Shown here in pieces: positions 50,739 through 61,544 of a stretch of 64,000 nt of DNA (the stretch's first letter is position 1; each line of letters starts with the position of its first letter). The DNA is from Streptomyces himalayensis subsp. himalayensis. GTDB taxonomy: Bacteria > Actinomycetota > Actinomycetes > Streptomycetales > Streptomycetaceae. The stretch spans positions 62,001 through 126,000 of the forward strand of contig NZ_JACEHE010000005.1 in NCBI RefSeq assembly GCF_013778455.1. The letters run 5' to 3'. The translations under genes were made by a program, and so were the position numbers. Below the pieces are notes generated by a model that saw only the letters and a list, made by a program, of their open reading frames with translations, ran no database searches and was not told where the DNA came from.

Positions 50739-51305
50739 TTAGCTGCTCACCCGGCCGAGGTAGTCGCTGGTGCGCGTGTCGACCTTGATCTTCTCGCCGG
50801 TGGTGATGAAGAGCGGAACCTGGATCTGGTGGCCGGTCTCCAGTGTGGCGGGCTTGGTGCCGCCGGTGGAGCGGTCGCCCTGGACGCCCGGCTCGGTCTC
50901 CGCGATGGTCAGCTCGACAGCGGCGGGCAGGTCGACGAAGAGGACCTCGCCCTCGTGCTGCGCGACGGTGGCCGTGAAGCCCTCGATGAGGAAGTTGGCG
51001 GCGTCACCGACGGCCTTGCGGTCGACGTGCAGCTGGTCGTAGGTCTCCATGTCCATGAAGACGAAGTAATCGCCGTCCATGTACGAGAACTGCATGTCGC
51101 GCTTGTCGACGGTGGCCGTCTCGACCTTGACACCGGCGTTGAACGTCTTGTCGACGACCTTGCCGGAAAGCACGTTCTTGAGCTTGGTGCGCACGAAGGC
51201 CGGGCCCTTGCCGGGCTTGACGTGCTGGAACTCGACGACGGACCAGAGCTGGCCGCCTTCGAGCTTGAGCACCATGCCGTTCTTGAGGTCGTTCGTGGAA
51301 GCCAC
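50739..51305 (-). CDS. efp: Elongation factor P
   Basis: EF-P rescues ribosomes stalled at proline runs. The 188-residue protein has the three-domain family layout; the loop that reaches the peptidyl-transferase centre reads [17 protein letters not shown]. The palindromic PGKGP loop with a plain lysine is the form described for actinobacteria, which lack the usual lysine-modifying enzymes. The P-loop neighbour upstream (proline-rich) is a plausible EF-P client. The GTG start at 51,305 gives [10 protein letters not shown]. Confidence 0.95.
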   Translation of the reverse strand: MASTNDLKNGMVLKLEGGQLWSVVEFQHVKPGKGPAFVRTKLKNVLSGKVVDKTFNAGVKVETATVDKRDMQFSYMDGDYFVFMDMETYDQLHVDRKAVGDAANFLIEGFTATVAQHEGEVLFVDLPAAVELTIAETEPGVQGDRSTGGTKPATLETGHQIQVPLFITTGEKIKVDTRTSDYLGRVSS

Positions 51306-51400
51306 GGTTGCGGAATCTCCTGGACTGACGTGACGACCAGGGGACACGCGCGGCGCGGCTCCGGGGAAGTGCGGTGCGTGCCTGAACTTCCCTGGTGTCG

Positions 51401-52507
51401 CTAGAGCGCGAGCAGCTCCTTGGTCGTGATGGTGAGTAGCTCGGGTCCGCCATCCGCCTCTGGGCGGACGACGAGCGTGTCATCGATCCGGACACCACCC
51501 CGGCCCGGGAGGTGGACCCCCGGTTCGACAGTGACCGGCACGCAAGCGTCCAGTTTACCCATGGCCGCGGGACCGAGCTGCGGGTCCTCGTCGTTTTCCA
51601 GCCCCACCCCGTGCCCGGTGAGCCGCGCGAGGCTCTCGGCGTAACCGGCGGAGTCCAGTACCTGGCGTACCGCGCGGTCCACGTCACGGCAGGCGGCGCC
51701 CGGGGCCAGCATCTCACGGCCCGCCCGCTGAGCGGCGAAGACCAGGTCGTAGAGCTCGATCTGCCAGTCCGCGGGCGATGTGCCGATCACGAACGTACGG
51801 CCGATCTCGCAGCAGTAGCCGCGGTAGGCGGCGCCGAGGCAGACGGAGAGGAAATCTCCCTCCTCGACGCGCCGGTCGGTGGGCCGGTGACCGCCGCGGC
51901 CGGAGTTCGGGCCGGTGCCGACCGAGGTGGGGAAGGCCGGTCCGTCGGCGCCGTGGTCGACCAGGCGGCGCTCCAGTTCGAGCGCGAGATGGCGTTCCGT
52001 ACGACCGACGAGGATGGACTCCAGCAGCTCGCTCAGGGCCTGGTCGGCGATCTCGGCGGCGATCCGCAGACAGCCGATCTCCTCCTCGTCCTTGACCAGG
52101 CGCAGCTGCTCGACCGCTCCGCCGAGGTCCGTGAGCCGCAGCCGGGGCACGACGGATCCGATCGCGCGGTGCCGGGCGACGGTCAGATGGTGTTCCTCGA
52201 GCGCGAGGGAATCGACGCCGTGGCCGGCGGCGAGATCCGCGGCGGCGACCGCCGGGTCGCCGTCCGTACCCGGCAGCACCTGCGTGGGCAGCGCCTCGTC
52301 GGGCCGCTCGTCCTCCGGGCGGCCGGCGGGCGGGCCGGCGTACAGCAGGACGTCCTCGTTCCTGCTGAGCAGGAGTACGGCGCCGTGCGGCGCCGCGCCC
52401 GCGAGATAACGGACGTTGGCGGGGCGGGACACGAGCGCGGCCGCGCTGCCGCCCGCGGCACACCGCTCCCGCAGCCGCTCCCGGCGGGCCGCGTACACCT
52501 CTGACAT
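51401..52507 (-). CDS. Aminopeptidase P-family (M24) protein with altered metal ligands
   Basis: A 368-residue protein with a creatinase-like N-terminal domain and a C-terminal pita-bread M24 domain. Family enzymes remove N-terminal X-Pro residues with two metal ions held by Asp, Asp, His, Glu and Glu. Here the segment for the first Asp reads [11 protein letters not shown] (Cys), the second reads YCCEIGRTF (Glu), His (TGHGVGLE) and the first Glu (VTVEPGVHL) are kept, and the last Glu is Asp (VRIDDTLVV). Three of five ligands differ, so activity may be changed or lost. It lies 95 bases upstream of efp on the same strand, a conserved pairing. Confidence 0.85.
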   Translation of the reverse strand: MSEVYAARRERLRERCAAGGSAAALVSRPANVRYLAGAAPHGAVLLLSRNEDVLLYAGPPAGRPEDERPDEALPTQVLPGTDGDPAVAAADLAAGHGVDSLALEEHHLTVARHRAIGSVVPRLRLTDLGGAVEQLRLVKDEEEIGCLRIAAEIADQALSELLESILVGRTERHLALELERRLVDHGADGPAFPTSVGTGPNSGRGGHRPTDRRVEEGDFLSVCLGAAYRGYCCEIGRTFVIGTSPADWQIELYDLVFAAQRAGREMLAPGAACRDVDRAVRQVLDSAGYAESLARLTGHGVGLENDEDPQLGPAAMGKLDACVPVTVEPGVHLPGRGGVRIDDTLVVRPEADGGPELLTITTKELLAL

Positions 52508-52652
52508 ATCTCGAGCGTACGAGCGGGGGCAGGAGGCGGCCCGGTGTGCGCGGCCGTCCGGGTCGGTCGGGGGATTCGGCCGACCGATGTGCCCACGACG
52601 GCGGTGCAGTCCGACGCCGAGGGGCCGGACGGGGCCTAGCCCAGGAGCCCGC

Positions 52653-54089
52653 TCACCACTGGGGCGGGCTCGCAATTGAGCGGGCGAGGACGTCGTCCAG
52701 GACGCGGGCCGTCGCCGGGACGTCGAGCTGGGAGTTGTCGATGATCGGCAGGCCCGAGCCGTACCAGCCGGCCATCCGGCCGTGGATACGGGCCACCTCC
52801 TCGTCCGTCAGGCGTCGGTTGCCGCTGCGCTCGGCGTTGCGCTCGAGGACGACGTCCAGCCCGGGCAGGAGCACCACCGGGAGCAGTCCGGGACCGACGT
52901 GCCGCTTCCAGCCGCCGAGGCCGACGACCGGGCGGTCGGGGAAGACGGCGTCGTCGAGGATGCACGAGATGCCGTTGGCGAGGAAGTTGCGTGCGGCGAA
53001 GCCGCAGGTGCGACGGGCCAGGCGGTACTGCGCCTCGGAGTTGTCGTTCCAGCCGGACTGGGGGTTCGCGAAGCCGGAGCGGACCCATTCGCGTACGTCG
53101 TCGAGGCTGATGTGCGCGGTGGGGACGCGGCGCTGGTCCGCCCAGTATCTGGCGACGCTCGTCTTGCCCGCGCCCGCGGGGCCGATGAGCAGCACGGCGA
53201 GCGTGGTGGAGGTGGCGTCGGCGGCGCCCTGGGCGGGCGGCGCGCTCGGCACGGTCACGGGTCCGCCGGGCGGTAGCTGGACATGTCCCGTGGTGTCCGG
53301 AGTGGGCGGCATCGACGCGTGGTGCGGGCCCACATGGTGCTGCGGTGCGGGAGCGTGCGGTTGGCCTGGGGTCTGCGGCACGGCGGGCCCCTGTGGGTGC
53401 GCGACCGGACCCTGGGACACGGGGGCATGCGGCGCGGTCGGCCCAGGTGGGGGCGGCGCGGCCGGGCCCTGGGGCACATGGGCATGCGGCGGGGGCGGCG
53501 TGGTCGTGGGCGGGGGCGGCGTGGGAGGGCTCTGAGAGGCGGGCCCGTGGGCGGGGATCGGCGTGTTGGGGTGGGGGGCGGCCGGCCCCTGGGAGCCGGT
53601 CGCGAGCGATGCGACGGGGCTGCTCGGGTGCCCGGCAGTTGCCGAAGGCACGGCAGCTGGTGAAGGTGAGCCCAGCGGCAGGTCTGCGGTGTGGCCGCTG
53701 TGAGCGTGCGGCGGGTGCGTGGGGGTCGGACCGATCGGCGCTCCACCTAGGCCCGGCGCGGTGGCCGATGGCCCCGCGGGCACGGACTCGGCGGGAACAG
53801 GGACTGCGGGGGCGGGGGCGGGGCCGGGATGCGATCCCGGCTGCTCTGCTGCCGGCAGCCGGCCGTCGGCGGGTCCCTGCTCTGCTGCCGGCAGCTGACC
53901 GTCGACAGGTCCCTGCGGCGCGGACGCGGCGACCGGTGAACCCGCGGGGACGGAGCCCGCAAGAGCGGGGCCCGTGGCATCCGGGCCCGGATGCGATCCT
54001 GGCTGCCGTGCAGCAGGTGGCCCGCTGTCGGCAGGCCCCTGCCCCGGCCGATAGGGCGGCGGCAGCGGAGCCCCCACTGCATGCTGCAT
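52653..54089 (-). CDS. P-loop ATPase/kinase with a ~290-residue proline-rich N-terminus
   Basis: A 478-residue protein. Residues 1 to about 290 are very rich in Pro, Ala, Gly and His with no fold visible, including runs such as SPPTPPPPTTTPPPPHAHV. The C-terminal 180 residues are an AAA_33-type P-loop domain: LLIGPAGAGKTSVARYWADQ (Walker A), SLDDVREWVRSGFANPQ, DDAVFPDRPVV and a C-terminal RIHGRMAGWYGSGLPIIDNS. This resembles small-molecule or nucleic-acid kinases. It lies between aroB and the M24 gene on the same strand, but no link to aromatic synthesis is evident. Confidence 0.78.
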   Translation of the reverse strand: MQHAVGAPLPPPYRPGQGPADSGPPAARQPGSHPGPDATGPALAGSVPAGSPVAASAPQGPVDGQLPAAEQGPADGRLPAAEQPGSHPGPAPAPAVPVPAESVPAGPSATAPGLGGAPIGPTPTHPPHAHSGHTADLPLGSPSPAAVPSATAGHPSSPVASLATGSQGPAAPHPNTPIPAHGPASQSPPTPPPPTTTPPPPHAHVPQGPAAPPPPGPTAPHAPVSQGPVAHPQGPAVPQTPGQPHAPAPQHHVGPHHASMPPTPDTTGHVQLPPGGPVTVPSAPPAQGAADATSTTLAVLLIGPAGAGKTSVARYWADQRRVPTAHISLDDVREWVRSGFANPQSGWNDNSEAQYRLARRTCGFAARNFLANGISCILDDAVFPDRPVVGLGGWKRHVGPGLLPVVLLPGLDVVLERNAERSGNRRLTDEEVARIHGRMAGWYGSGLPIIDNSQLDVPATARVLDDVLARSIASPPQW

Positions 54090-54168
54090 CCGGTGCCACT
54101 CCGTCTCGTACAGGCAACTGGTGCGGGCGAGCGGGTCTTGCGGGCCGCTCGCTACCGAACGGTACCTT

Positions 54169-54198
54169 CCCCGGCCGCCGTTGTGTGAACGGCCGGGG
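54169..54198 (-). terminator. Hairpin downstream of aroB
   Basis: CCCCGGCCG (54,169-54,177) pairs with CGGCCGGGG (54,190-54,198) around a 12-base loop, 58 bases after the aroB stop. Confidence 0.65.
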
Positions 54199-54255
54199 AC
54201 GTCGCGAAGTGCCCGGGCCTGACTACCCGGAGAACTGGACGGACAAGCCGCGTGT

Positions 54256-55870
<1,615 letters not shown>

Positions 55871-55874
<4 letters not shown>

Positions 55875-57055
55875 CGGATCTTCAGGTTCTCGAGGTACGA
55901 GGTGACGTTGCGGCGGGTCTCACCCACGCTGTCGCCGCCGAACTTCTCCGCCACCGCGTCCGCCAGGACCAGCGCGACCATGGCCTCGGCCACGATTCCG
56001 GCCGCCGGGACGGCACACACGTCCGAGCGCTGGTGGTGCGCCTTGGTGGCCTCACCGGTGACCACGTCGATGGTGGCCAGGGCCCGCGGCACGGTCGCGA
56101 TCGGCTTCATCGCCGCACGGACGCGCAGCAGCTCGCCCGTGGACAGACCGCCCTCGGTACCCCCGGAACGGCCGGTCGCGCGCTTGATGCCGTCCGCGGT
56201 GGACAGGATCTCGTCGTGCGCCTTCGAGCCCGGCACCCGCGCCAGCTCGAAGCCGTCACCGACCTCAACGCCCTTGATCGCCTGGATGCCCATCAGCGCG
56301 GCGGCGAGCCGCGCGTCAAGACGGCGGTCCCAGTGCACGTGCGACCCGAGGCCCACCGGCACGCCGTACGCCAGCACCTCCACGACACCGCCCAGGGTGT
56401 CGCCGTCCTTGTGGGCCTGGTCGATCTCCGCGACCATCGCCTTCGACGCGTCCGCGTCCAGGCAGCGCACCGGGTCCGCGTCCAGCTTCTCGACGTCCGA
56501 CGGCTTGGGGTACACGCCGTAGGGGGCCTTGGCGGCGGCCAGCTCCACGACGTGCGAGACGATCTCGATGCCGGCCGTCTCCTTCAGGTACGAACGGGCG
56601 ACCGCACCCAGCGCGACGCGGGCCGCCGTCTCGCGCGCGGAGGCGCGCTCCAGGATCGGCCGGGCCTCGTCGAAGTCGTACTTCTGCATGCCGGCCAGGT
56701 CCGCGTGGCCGGGCCGCGGCCGGGTCAGCGGCGCGTTGCGGGCCAGCTCGGCGAGCTCTGCCGGGTCCACCGGGTCGGCCGCCATGACCTGCTCCCACTT
56801 GGGCCACTCGGTGTTGCCGACCATGATCGCGACCGGGGAGCCGAGGGTGAGGCCGTGGCGGACGCCGCCGAGGAAGGTGACCTCGTCGCGCTCGAACTTC
56901 ATGCGCGCACCGCGCCCATAGCCGAGGCGCCGCCGGGCCAGGTGGTCCGCCACCATCTCCGTGGTGATCGGCACGCCGGCGGGAAGTCCCTCCAGCGTCG
57001 CGACGAGTGCGGGTCCGTGGGACTCCCCCGCGGTCAGCCAGCGCAACCTGCTCAA
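55871..57055 (-). CDS. aroC: Chorismate synthase
   Basis: AroC makes chorismate, with reduced FMN as cofactor. The 394-residue protein begins [20 protein letters not shown], with the GESHG motif, and contains [39 protein letters not shown] and [16 protein letters not shown]. It heads the aroC-aroK-aroB coupled set. The start at 57,055 agrees with the family N-terminus. Confidence 0.97.
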
Positions 57056-57337
57056 CGGTGCTCCTCATGCTCGCGCCCGGAACTGCGTACTGCGTTCGCC
57101 TACGCGCGTCCTCGCGTACGGCGATGGCGCGACCGGGTGCGCGGCCCTGGCCCGCCATCCCCGATCCTCCCACGTCGGGCGGCGGACCCGGCCCTCGGTC
57201 CACAAGGCGGACGGCGCGGCGGTCAGGACCGGCGGTCCTCCGGGCGCCTGGGGCGCGTACGAGACCACGCGGGTGCCACGCGTTCGACGGGAACTCCGTG
57301 ACTGAATGGGGCTTCAGGCGCCCGCCAGGGCGTGGCT

Positions 57338-58177
57338 CTAGCGGGCCGCCAGCGCCTCTTCGCCGGCTTTCCTCATGACGTCGACCGGTGCCGGCGCATG
57401 CCCGGTCATCTGCTCCACCTGGAGCACCGCCTGGTGCACCAGGAGGTCGAGGCCGCTGACGACCGCTCCGCCGTACGCAGACCAGCGGGCTGCGAGGTTG
57501 GTCGGCCACGGCTCGTACAGCACGTCGAAGAGCGTGGCCGGCCGCTCGGGCACGGCTGCGGCGAGCACGTCCGTGGTGCCCGCCGGGGTCGTGGCGATCA
57601 CCAGCGGGGCGCGCAGGGCCTGTGCGGCGTCGCCCCAGTCCTCGGTGCGCACCTCGACGTCCAGCCGCTCGCCCCAGTTCCGCATCTCGGCCGCGCGCGC
57701 CTCGCTGCGGACGTAGACGACGACCTCGCCCTCACAGATCCGCGAGAGCGCGGCCAGGGCGGAGGAGGCGGTGGCGCCTGCGCCGAGGATGGCCGCCGAC
57801 TCGACGCGGTCGATGCCGCGCTCGCGCAGAGCCTCGACCATGCCCGGGATGTCGGTGTTGTCGCCGAGGCGCCGACCGTCCTCGGTGAACACGACCGTGT
57901 TGACCGCCTCGACGGAGGCCGCGGTGTCACTGATCTCGTCGAGCAGCGGAATCACCGCGCGCTTGAGCGGCATCGTCAGCGAGAGCCCCGCCCACTCCGG
58001 CCCGAGCTTCTCGATGAAGCCGGGCAGCGCCGCTTCGTCGATCTCGAACCGGTCGTACGTCCAGTCGTGCAGCCCCAGTGCCTCGTATGCGGCACCATGC
58101 AGCACCGGCGAGAGGGAGTGGGCAATCGGCGAGCCGAGGACTGCGGCTCGCCGCGCCTCACCTTCCCGCACTGTCAT
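57338..58177 (-). CDS. aroE: Shikimate dehydrogenase
   Basis: AroE reduces 3-dehydroshikimate with NADPH. The 279-residue protein has the shikimate-binding LGSPIAHSLSPVLHGAAYEA, the catalytic Lys in LSLTMPLKRAVIPLL and a Rossmann domain (ILGAGATASSALAAL). Its N-terminal end overlaps the mltG 3' end by 20 bases. It is separated from aroC by 282 bases with no clear gene or terminator. Confidence 0.93.
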   Translation of the reverse strand: MTVREGEARRAAVLGSPIAHSLSPVLHGAAYEALGLHDWTYDRFEIDEAALPGFIEKLGPEWAGLSLTMPLKRAVIPLLDEISDTAASVEAVNTVVFTEDGRRLGDNTDIPGMVEALRERGIDRVESAAILGAGATASSALAALSRICEGEVVVYVRSEARAAEMRNWGERLDVEVRTEDWGDAAQALRAPLVIATTPAGTTDVLAAAVPERPATLFDVLYEPWPTNLAARWSAYGGAVVSGLDLLVHQAVLQVEQMTGHAPAPVDVMRKAGEEALAAR

Positions 58178-59861
58178 TGAATTTGTCCTTGAGCTTCAGG
58201 AATTCAGCGTGAGTCTTCGCGAATTCCGTCTTTTCCATGCCGTCGGTCGCCACGAAGTAGATCCAGCCGTCGCTGGTGGGATCGAGCGCCGCCTCCAGCG
58301 CATCCGCGCCCGGGTTGTCGATCGGCCCCGGCGGGAGACCCTTCTGAGTGTAGGTGTTGTACGGGTCCTGATTGCTGTTGATCTCGGACTCGCTGATGTG
58401 GATCTTGCTCTGGCCCTTCAGGTAATTGAAGGTCGAGTCGAACTGGAGCAGCTGGTACGTCTCCGTGTTGGTCGGCTTGAGGCGGTTATAGATCACCTCG
58501 GCCATCTTGCGGTAGTCGTCGTGGGTCTTTCCCTCAGCCTGTACCAGGCTGGCCACCGTCAAGAGCTGCAGCGGGTTTTCGAGATTCAGCCCGTCGGCCT
58601 TTTCCTTGAGGCCCAGTTCGTCGTACTTCTCCGTGGCCTGCTTGACCATGCCCTTCAGCACGACGTCGGGCTTCATGCCCTTGGCGACCGGATAGGCGGA
58701 CGGATAGAGGAAACCCTCGAGGGGATCCTTGATGTCCTTGTTGTTGTTCGCCCAGTCCGGCAGTCCCAGGCTCTTCCATTCCTTCTTGGCGACGCTCGCC
58801 GTGGTGCCCTTTTTGAGCTCCAGGCGTGTGTCGATCTGCGCGTAGACCCAGGAATTCCGCTGGCCTTCGGGAATGATCAGGTTGTTGCGGCTCTTCGGGT
58901 TCAACATGAGCTCGACAGCGCTCGCCGCCGACATCTTGGCATTGAGTGTGTAGACGCCCGCCTGGATCTTGTTCCCGTCCGGATTCGTCGCCTGGGCGGC
59001 CACAAAGGCGTCCACGCTCTTGACGACGCCTGCCCGTTTCAGCGCCTGACCGATCTCGTAGCCGCCGGCACCCTTGGGGATCTCGACGTTCACCTTGTCG
59101 CTGGTCCCGCTACCCGCGTAGTCCGGAGCCGGGCCGAAACGGTCCTGGTAGTACTGGTAGCCGAAGTACCCGACCCCGCCGATGCCGCCGCCGAAGACGA
59201 GCACCACGACCAGGCACGCGCATCCGCTGCGCCGCTTCTTCTGCCCGCCCCCGCGGCCGCGCCGGTCGCCGCGTCCTCTACGGCCGGGAGCGTCGTCGTC
59301 CCGGTCGTCATCGTCGCCGCCCGCGAAGAAGGCGTGCTCACCCTGGTCCGGGCCCGGGTCCCAGTCGGTCTCCCGTTCGGGCGCCGGGCGCCGACGGGCG
59401 GGCGGCTCGGGCGGCGGGTACGCCTCGGACGTGCGGTAGTAGTCCTGCTGCTCGCCCCCGTACGCAGGCTGGCCGTACGGGTCCGCCGGATCAGCGGCGT
59501 ACGGGACCTGGCCGTGCTGGCCCGTGTCCCAGCCACCGCCGTACTGCTGCTGGCCGTAGCCGCCGGGCTGCTGCTGCCCGCCGTAGCCGCCGTGTTGGTT
59601 CCGGGGGTCATAGCCGGGGCCCTGGTTCCCGGTGTCGTAGCCGGGGGACTGCTGCTGAGGCCGTCCGTAGGCCGCCTGCTGGCCGGTGCCCCATTCGTCG
59701 TACTGCTGGGGTTGCTGCGGCTGCTGCGGATAATGCCCCGGCTGGCCGCCGTAGGGGGACTGGCCGGCGTCTGCCTGCTGTCCTCCCCATCCGCCGTCCC
59801 CGTACAACGGGTCCTCGGGATGCCACGGTTCGGAGCCTGGGCCCCGGCCATACTCAGTCAT
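58158..59861 (-). CDS. mltG: Endolytic peptidoglycan transglycosylase MltG
   Basis: MltG cuts nascent glycan strands at the membrane and sets their length. The 567-residue protein has a long cytoplasmic N-terminus (to about residue 200) rich in Gly, Gln, Tyr and Pro, a membrane segment after KKRRSGCA (CLVVVLVFGGGIGGVGYFGY) and an extracellular YceG domain. TVASLVQAEGKTHDDYRKMA contains the catalytic Glu, and VIYNRLKPTNTETYQLLQFD is also typical. The start codon lies inside the last codons of the iscB gene (shared ATGACTGA), so mltG translation may now depend on iscB translation. Confidence 0.94.
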   Translation of the reverse strand: MTEYGRGPGSEPWHPEDPLYGDGGWGGQQADAGQSPYGGQPGHYPQQPQQPQQYDEWGTGQQAAYGRPQQQSPGYDTGNQGPGYDPRNQHGGYGGQQQPGGYGQQQYGGGWDTGQHGQVPYAADPADPYGQPAYGGEQQDYYRTSEAYPPPEPPARRRPAPERETDWDPGPDQGEHAFFAGGDDDDRDDDAPGRRGRGDRRGRGGGQKKRRSGCACLVVVLVFGGGIGGVGYFGYQYYQDRFGPAPDYAGSGTSDKVNVEIPKGAGGYEIGQALKRAGVVKSVDAFVAAQATNPDGNKIQAGVYTLNAKMSAASAVELMLNPKSRNNLIIPEGQRNSWVYAQIDTRLELKKGTTASVAKKEWKSLGLPDWANNNKDIKDPLEGFLYPSAYPVAKGMKPDVVLKGMVKQATEKYDELGLKEKADGLNLENPLQLLTVASLVQAEGKTHDDYRKMAEVIYNRLKPTNTETYQLLQFDSTFNYLKGQSKIHISESEINSNQDPYNTYTQKGLPPGPIDNPGADALEAALDPTSDGWIYFVATDGMEKTEFAKTHAEFLKLKDKFNDSAGR

Positions 59862-61536
59862 TAGGGTGGTCGGCGTGCCTCTGGCACTCGTCCTCGAGAC
59901 GCACGCCTTCCTCCTCTCTGGTGGTGTAGCCGTAGCCCTCCGCTCGCTGCAGCAAGCGCATATGGCGGTAGTGAATTCCTTGAATCACTCCCTGGGCGCA
60001 ACGAATGTTGAAACGCCCGGTGGCACGGACGGCAATTCGCCCGACCTTGACGCCAGCATGCATCCCGGTAGGAATTACCGCCTGCACGAGATCACCCGTC
60101 GAATAGCCGAAGTACTGTTTACTCCGAGGAAGCCTTAGCCGCGGAAATCCGTTACGATCCGGACGAGTGCGAGAATATGATCCACGCCCCATCGCGGCAG
60201 CGACGAGAACCGTCTTCGGGTAGCGAACAATACTTCTGTCGTCCTCAATATATCCAACTGCCAGCGCATCCAATGTGTGGGACTTCGCAAGGCACTGCGT
60301 CATTCGGTTGTACTGAGTGCGCCCACCAGACCACGTGTACACAGGCAGCCCTATCGACTGAAGCTGATCCGCAATGCGCCAACGCGTCGTGTTCACTGCA
60401 GCCGCGTCCCTCAACGGTGCTTTGACCTGGCGCAAGATCCGCTCCAGCACGTGAGGCCGACGGCTCAGGAACTCTGCCACCGGTCGTGCGCCTTTGGTCT
60501 GATTACACGGCCCACAGGCGAGCGTGAGGTTGGAGATCCGGTCGGAACCACCACGCGCCTTCGACTCGATGTGCTCCACCTGCAAGGCGACACCCTGGGC
60601 GCCACAGTACGCGCAGGCCCGCCCCCACTTCTCAAGCAAGTACCGACGGACTTCGTAACCGGCGAGAGTGCCTTGCTGATACCGCACGCCTTCAAGTCGA
60701 TCCACACCCTCGCTCATGGCGTGGGTATCAAAGCAGACCCGTTCGATGTGAATTTCAGTGACAGGAAGGTAGCCCGTCAGTCGTCTCACGGTCGATACAA
60801 CAGTGTCTACCCGATGCTGAAGCGTCGGAGCAAGCCATCCTGCTGGGCGAGTTCGATTGTCAAATCGAGGAGATCGGTAACGTAGGTTCCGTGACCTTCG
60901 AGCACGCCTGTAGTTGGCACGCTGCTGCATTGCCTTATGAATTTGTGCACCACGGTGCTGAAGCTCGATCGCCATCAGACCTCGCCGCACTTGACGTCCA
61001 GCGCCGTACTCGTCGTTCGCTGCTTCCGAGTCGGCAGTGACGGCGATGCCCGTTCCTTTGGAGCCAGGATCAATGCGCACGGCCACGCCTGGCACGGCTG
61101 AACGCTCGGCATCCCGGTCTCTCAGCCGAATAGCGAAGGGCGTATGCCGTACCACGACTGCTCGCCCCTTAGTCAGGAGCTCGCGTGCGCGAGCGGGGTG
61201 GCATGGCATGAGTGGGACACCATGCCGATCAAGTACCGGCACGTAAGCCGCACCGCACGCGACATCTGGCTGTGTGGTGCCGCCGTTACCGGCAGCGTGT
61301 TCTCCCTCGGCGCTCGCTGACGCGATCGCCTCGGGGTGTCGCGCATGAACCTTGAGGCCGGATTCACGCGTCTCCCCTCGCCCATGTCCCAAGTCAGCTC
61401 CTCCATGCTGTCGCACGGAGGGTCCACAGCCCGTTTCGTCCCTGCTCCCAGGGTTGTCTGCTGCCATGGATTCCAGAGCAGGCCGCTGAGGAAGCACGGC
61501 CTGGTGGGTCTTCTCACTCACCTGAAACGTAGTCAC
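59854..61536 (-). CDS. iscB: IscB RNA-guided nuclease (Cas9 ancestor family)
   Basis: A 560-residue protein with every IscB part in order. PLMP domain at about 98-145 (VPVLDRHGVPLMPCHPARAR). RuvC-I at 152-166 (VRIDPGSKGTGIAV, Asp156). Arg-rich bridge helix at 195-228 (HKAMQQRANYRRARRSRNLR). RuvC-II near 259-270 (EIHIERVCFD, Glu265). HNH at 305-350 (CAYC, VEHIESKARGGSD with His322, ISNL, CGPCNQTKG). RuvC-III (KSHTLDALAVGYI, His420 and Asp423). The C-terminal part has GYSTGDLVQAVIPTGMHAG and VGRIAVRATGRFNI, as in other IscBs. All catalytic residues are kept, so a DNA nuclease guided by omega-RNA is expected. The first 97 residues are an extension not found in compact IscBs. The GTG at 61,536 has a perfect AGGAGG eight bases upstream. 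No tnpA is visible. Confidence 0.95.
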   Translation of the reverse strand: MTTFQVSEKTHQAVLPQRPALESMAADNPGSRDETGCGPSVRQHGGADLGHGRGETRESGLKVHARHPEAIASASAEGEHAAGNGGTTQPDVACGAAYVPVLDRHGVPLMPCHPARARELLTKGRAVVVRHTPFAIRLRDRDAERSAVPGVAVRIDPGSKGTGIAVTADSEAANDEYGAGRQVRRGLMAIELQHRGAQIHKAMQQRANYRRARRSRNLRYRSPRFDNRTRPAGWLAPTLQHRVDTVVSTVRRLTGYLPVTEIHIERVCFDTHAMSEGVDRLEGVRYQQGTLAGYEVRRYLLEKWGRACAYCGAQGVALQVEHIESKARGGSDRISNLTLACGPCNQTKGARPVAEFLSRRPHVLERILRQVKAPLRDAAAVNTTRWRIADQLQSIGLPVYTWSGGRTQYNRMTQCLAKSHTLDALAVGYIEDDRSIVRYPKTVLVAAAMGRGSYSRTRPDRNGFPRLRLPRSKQYFGYSTGDLVQAVIPTGMHAGVKVGRIAVRATGRFNIRCAQGVIQGIHYRHMRLLQRAEGYGYTTREEEGVRLEDECQRHADHPND

Positions 61537-61544
61537 CGATCACA

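Noticed and set aside
59866..60885. Plus-strand open frames opposite iscB (90, 82 and 202 residues)
   Set aside because: They have no family features and lie opposite conserved IscB motifs; they are shadows of the minus-strand gene.
59854..61536. TnpB or Cas12-like identity for the RuvC/HNH protein
   Set aside because: The HNH inserted between RuvC-II and RuvC-III and the N-terminal PLMP domain are IscB features; TnpB has no HNH.
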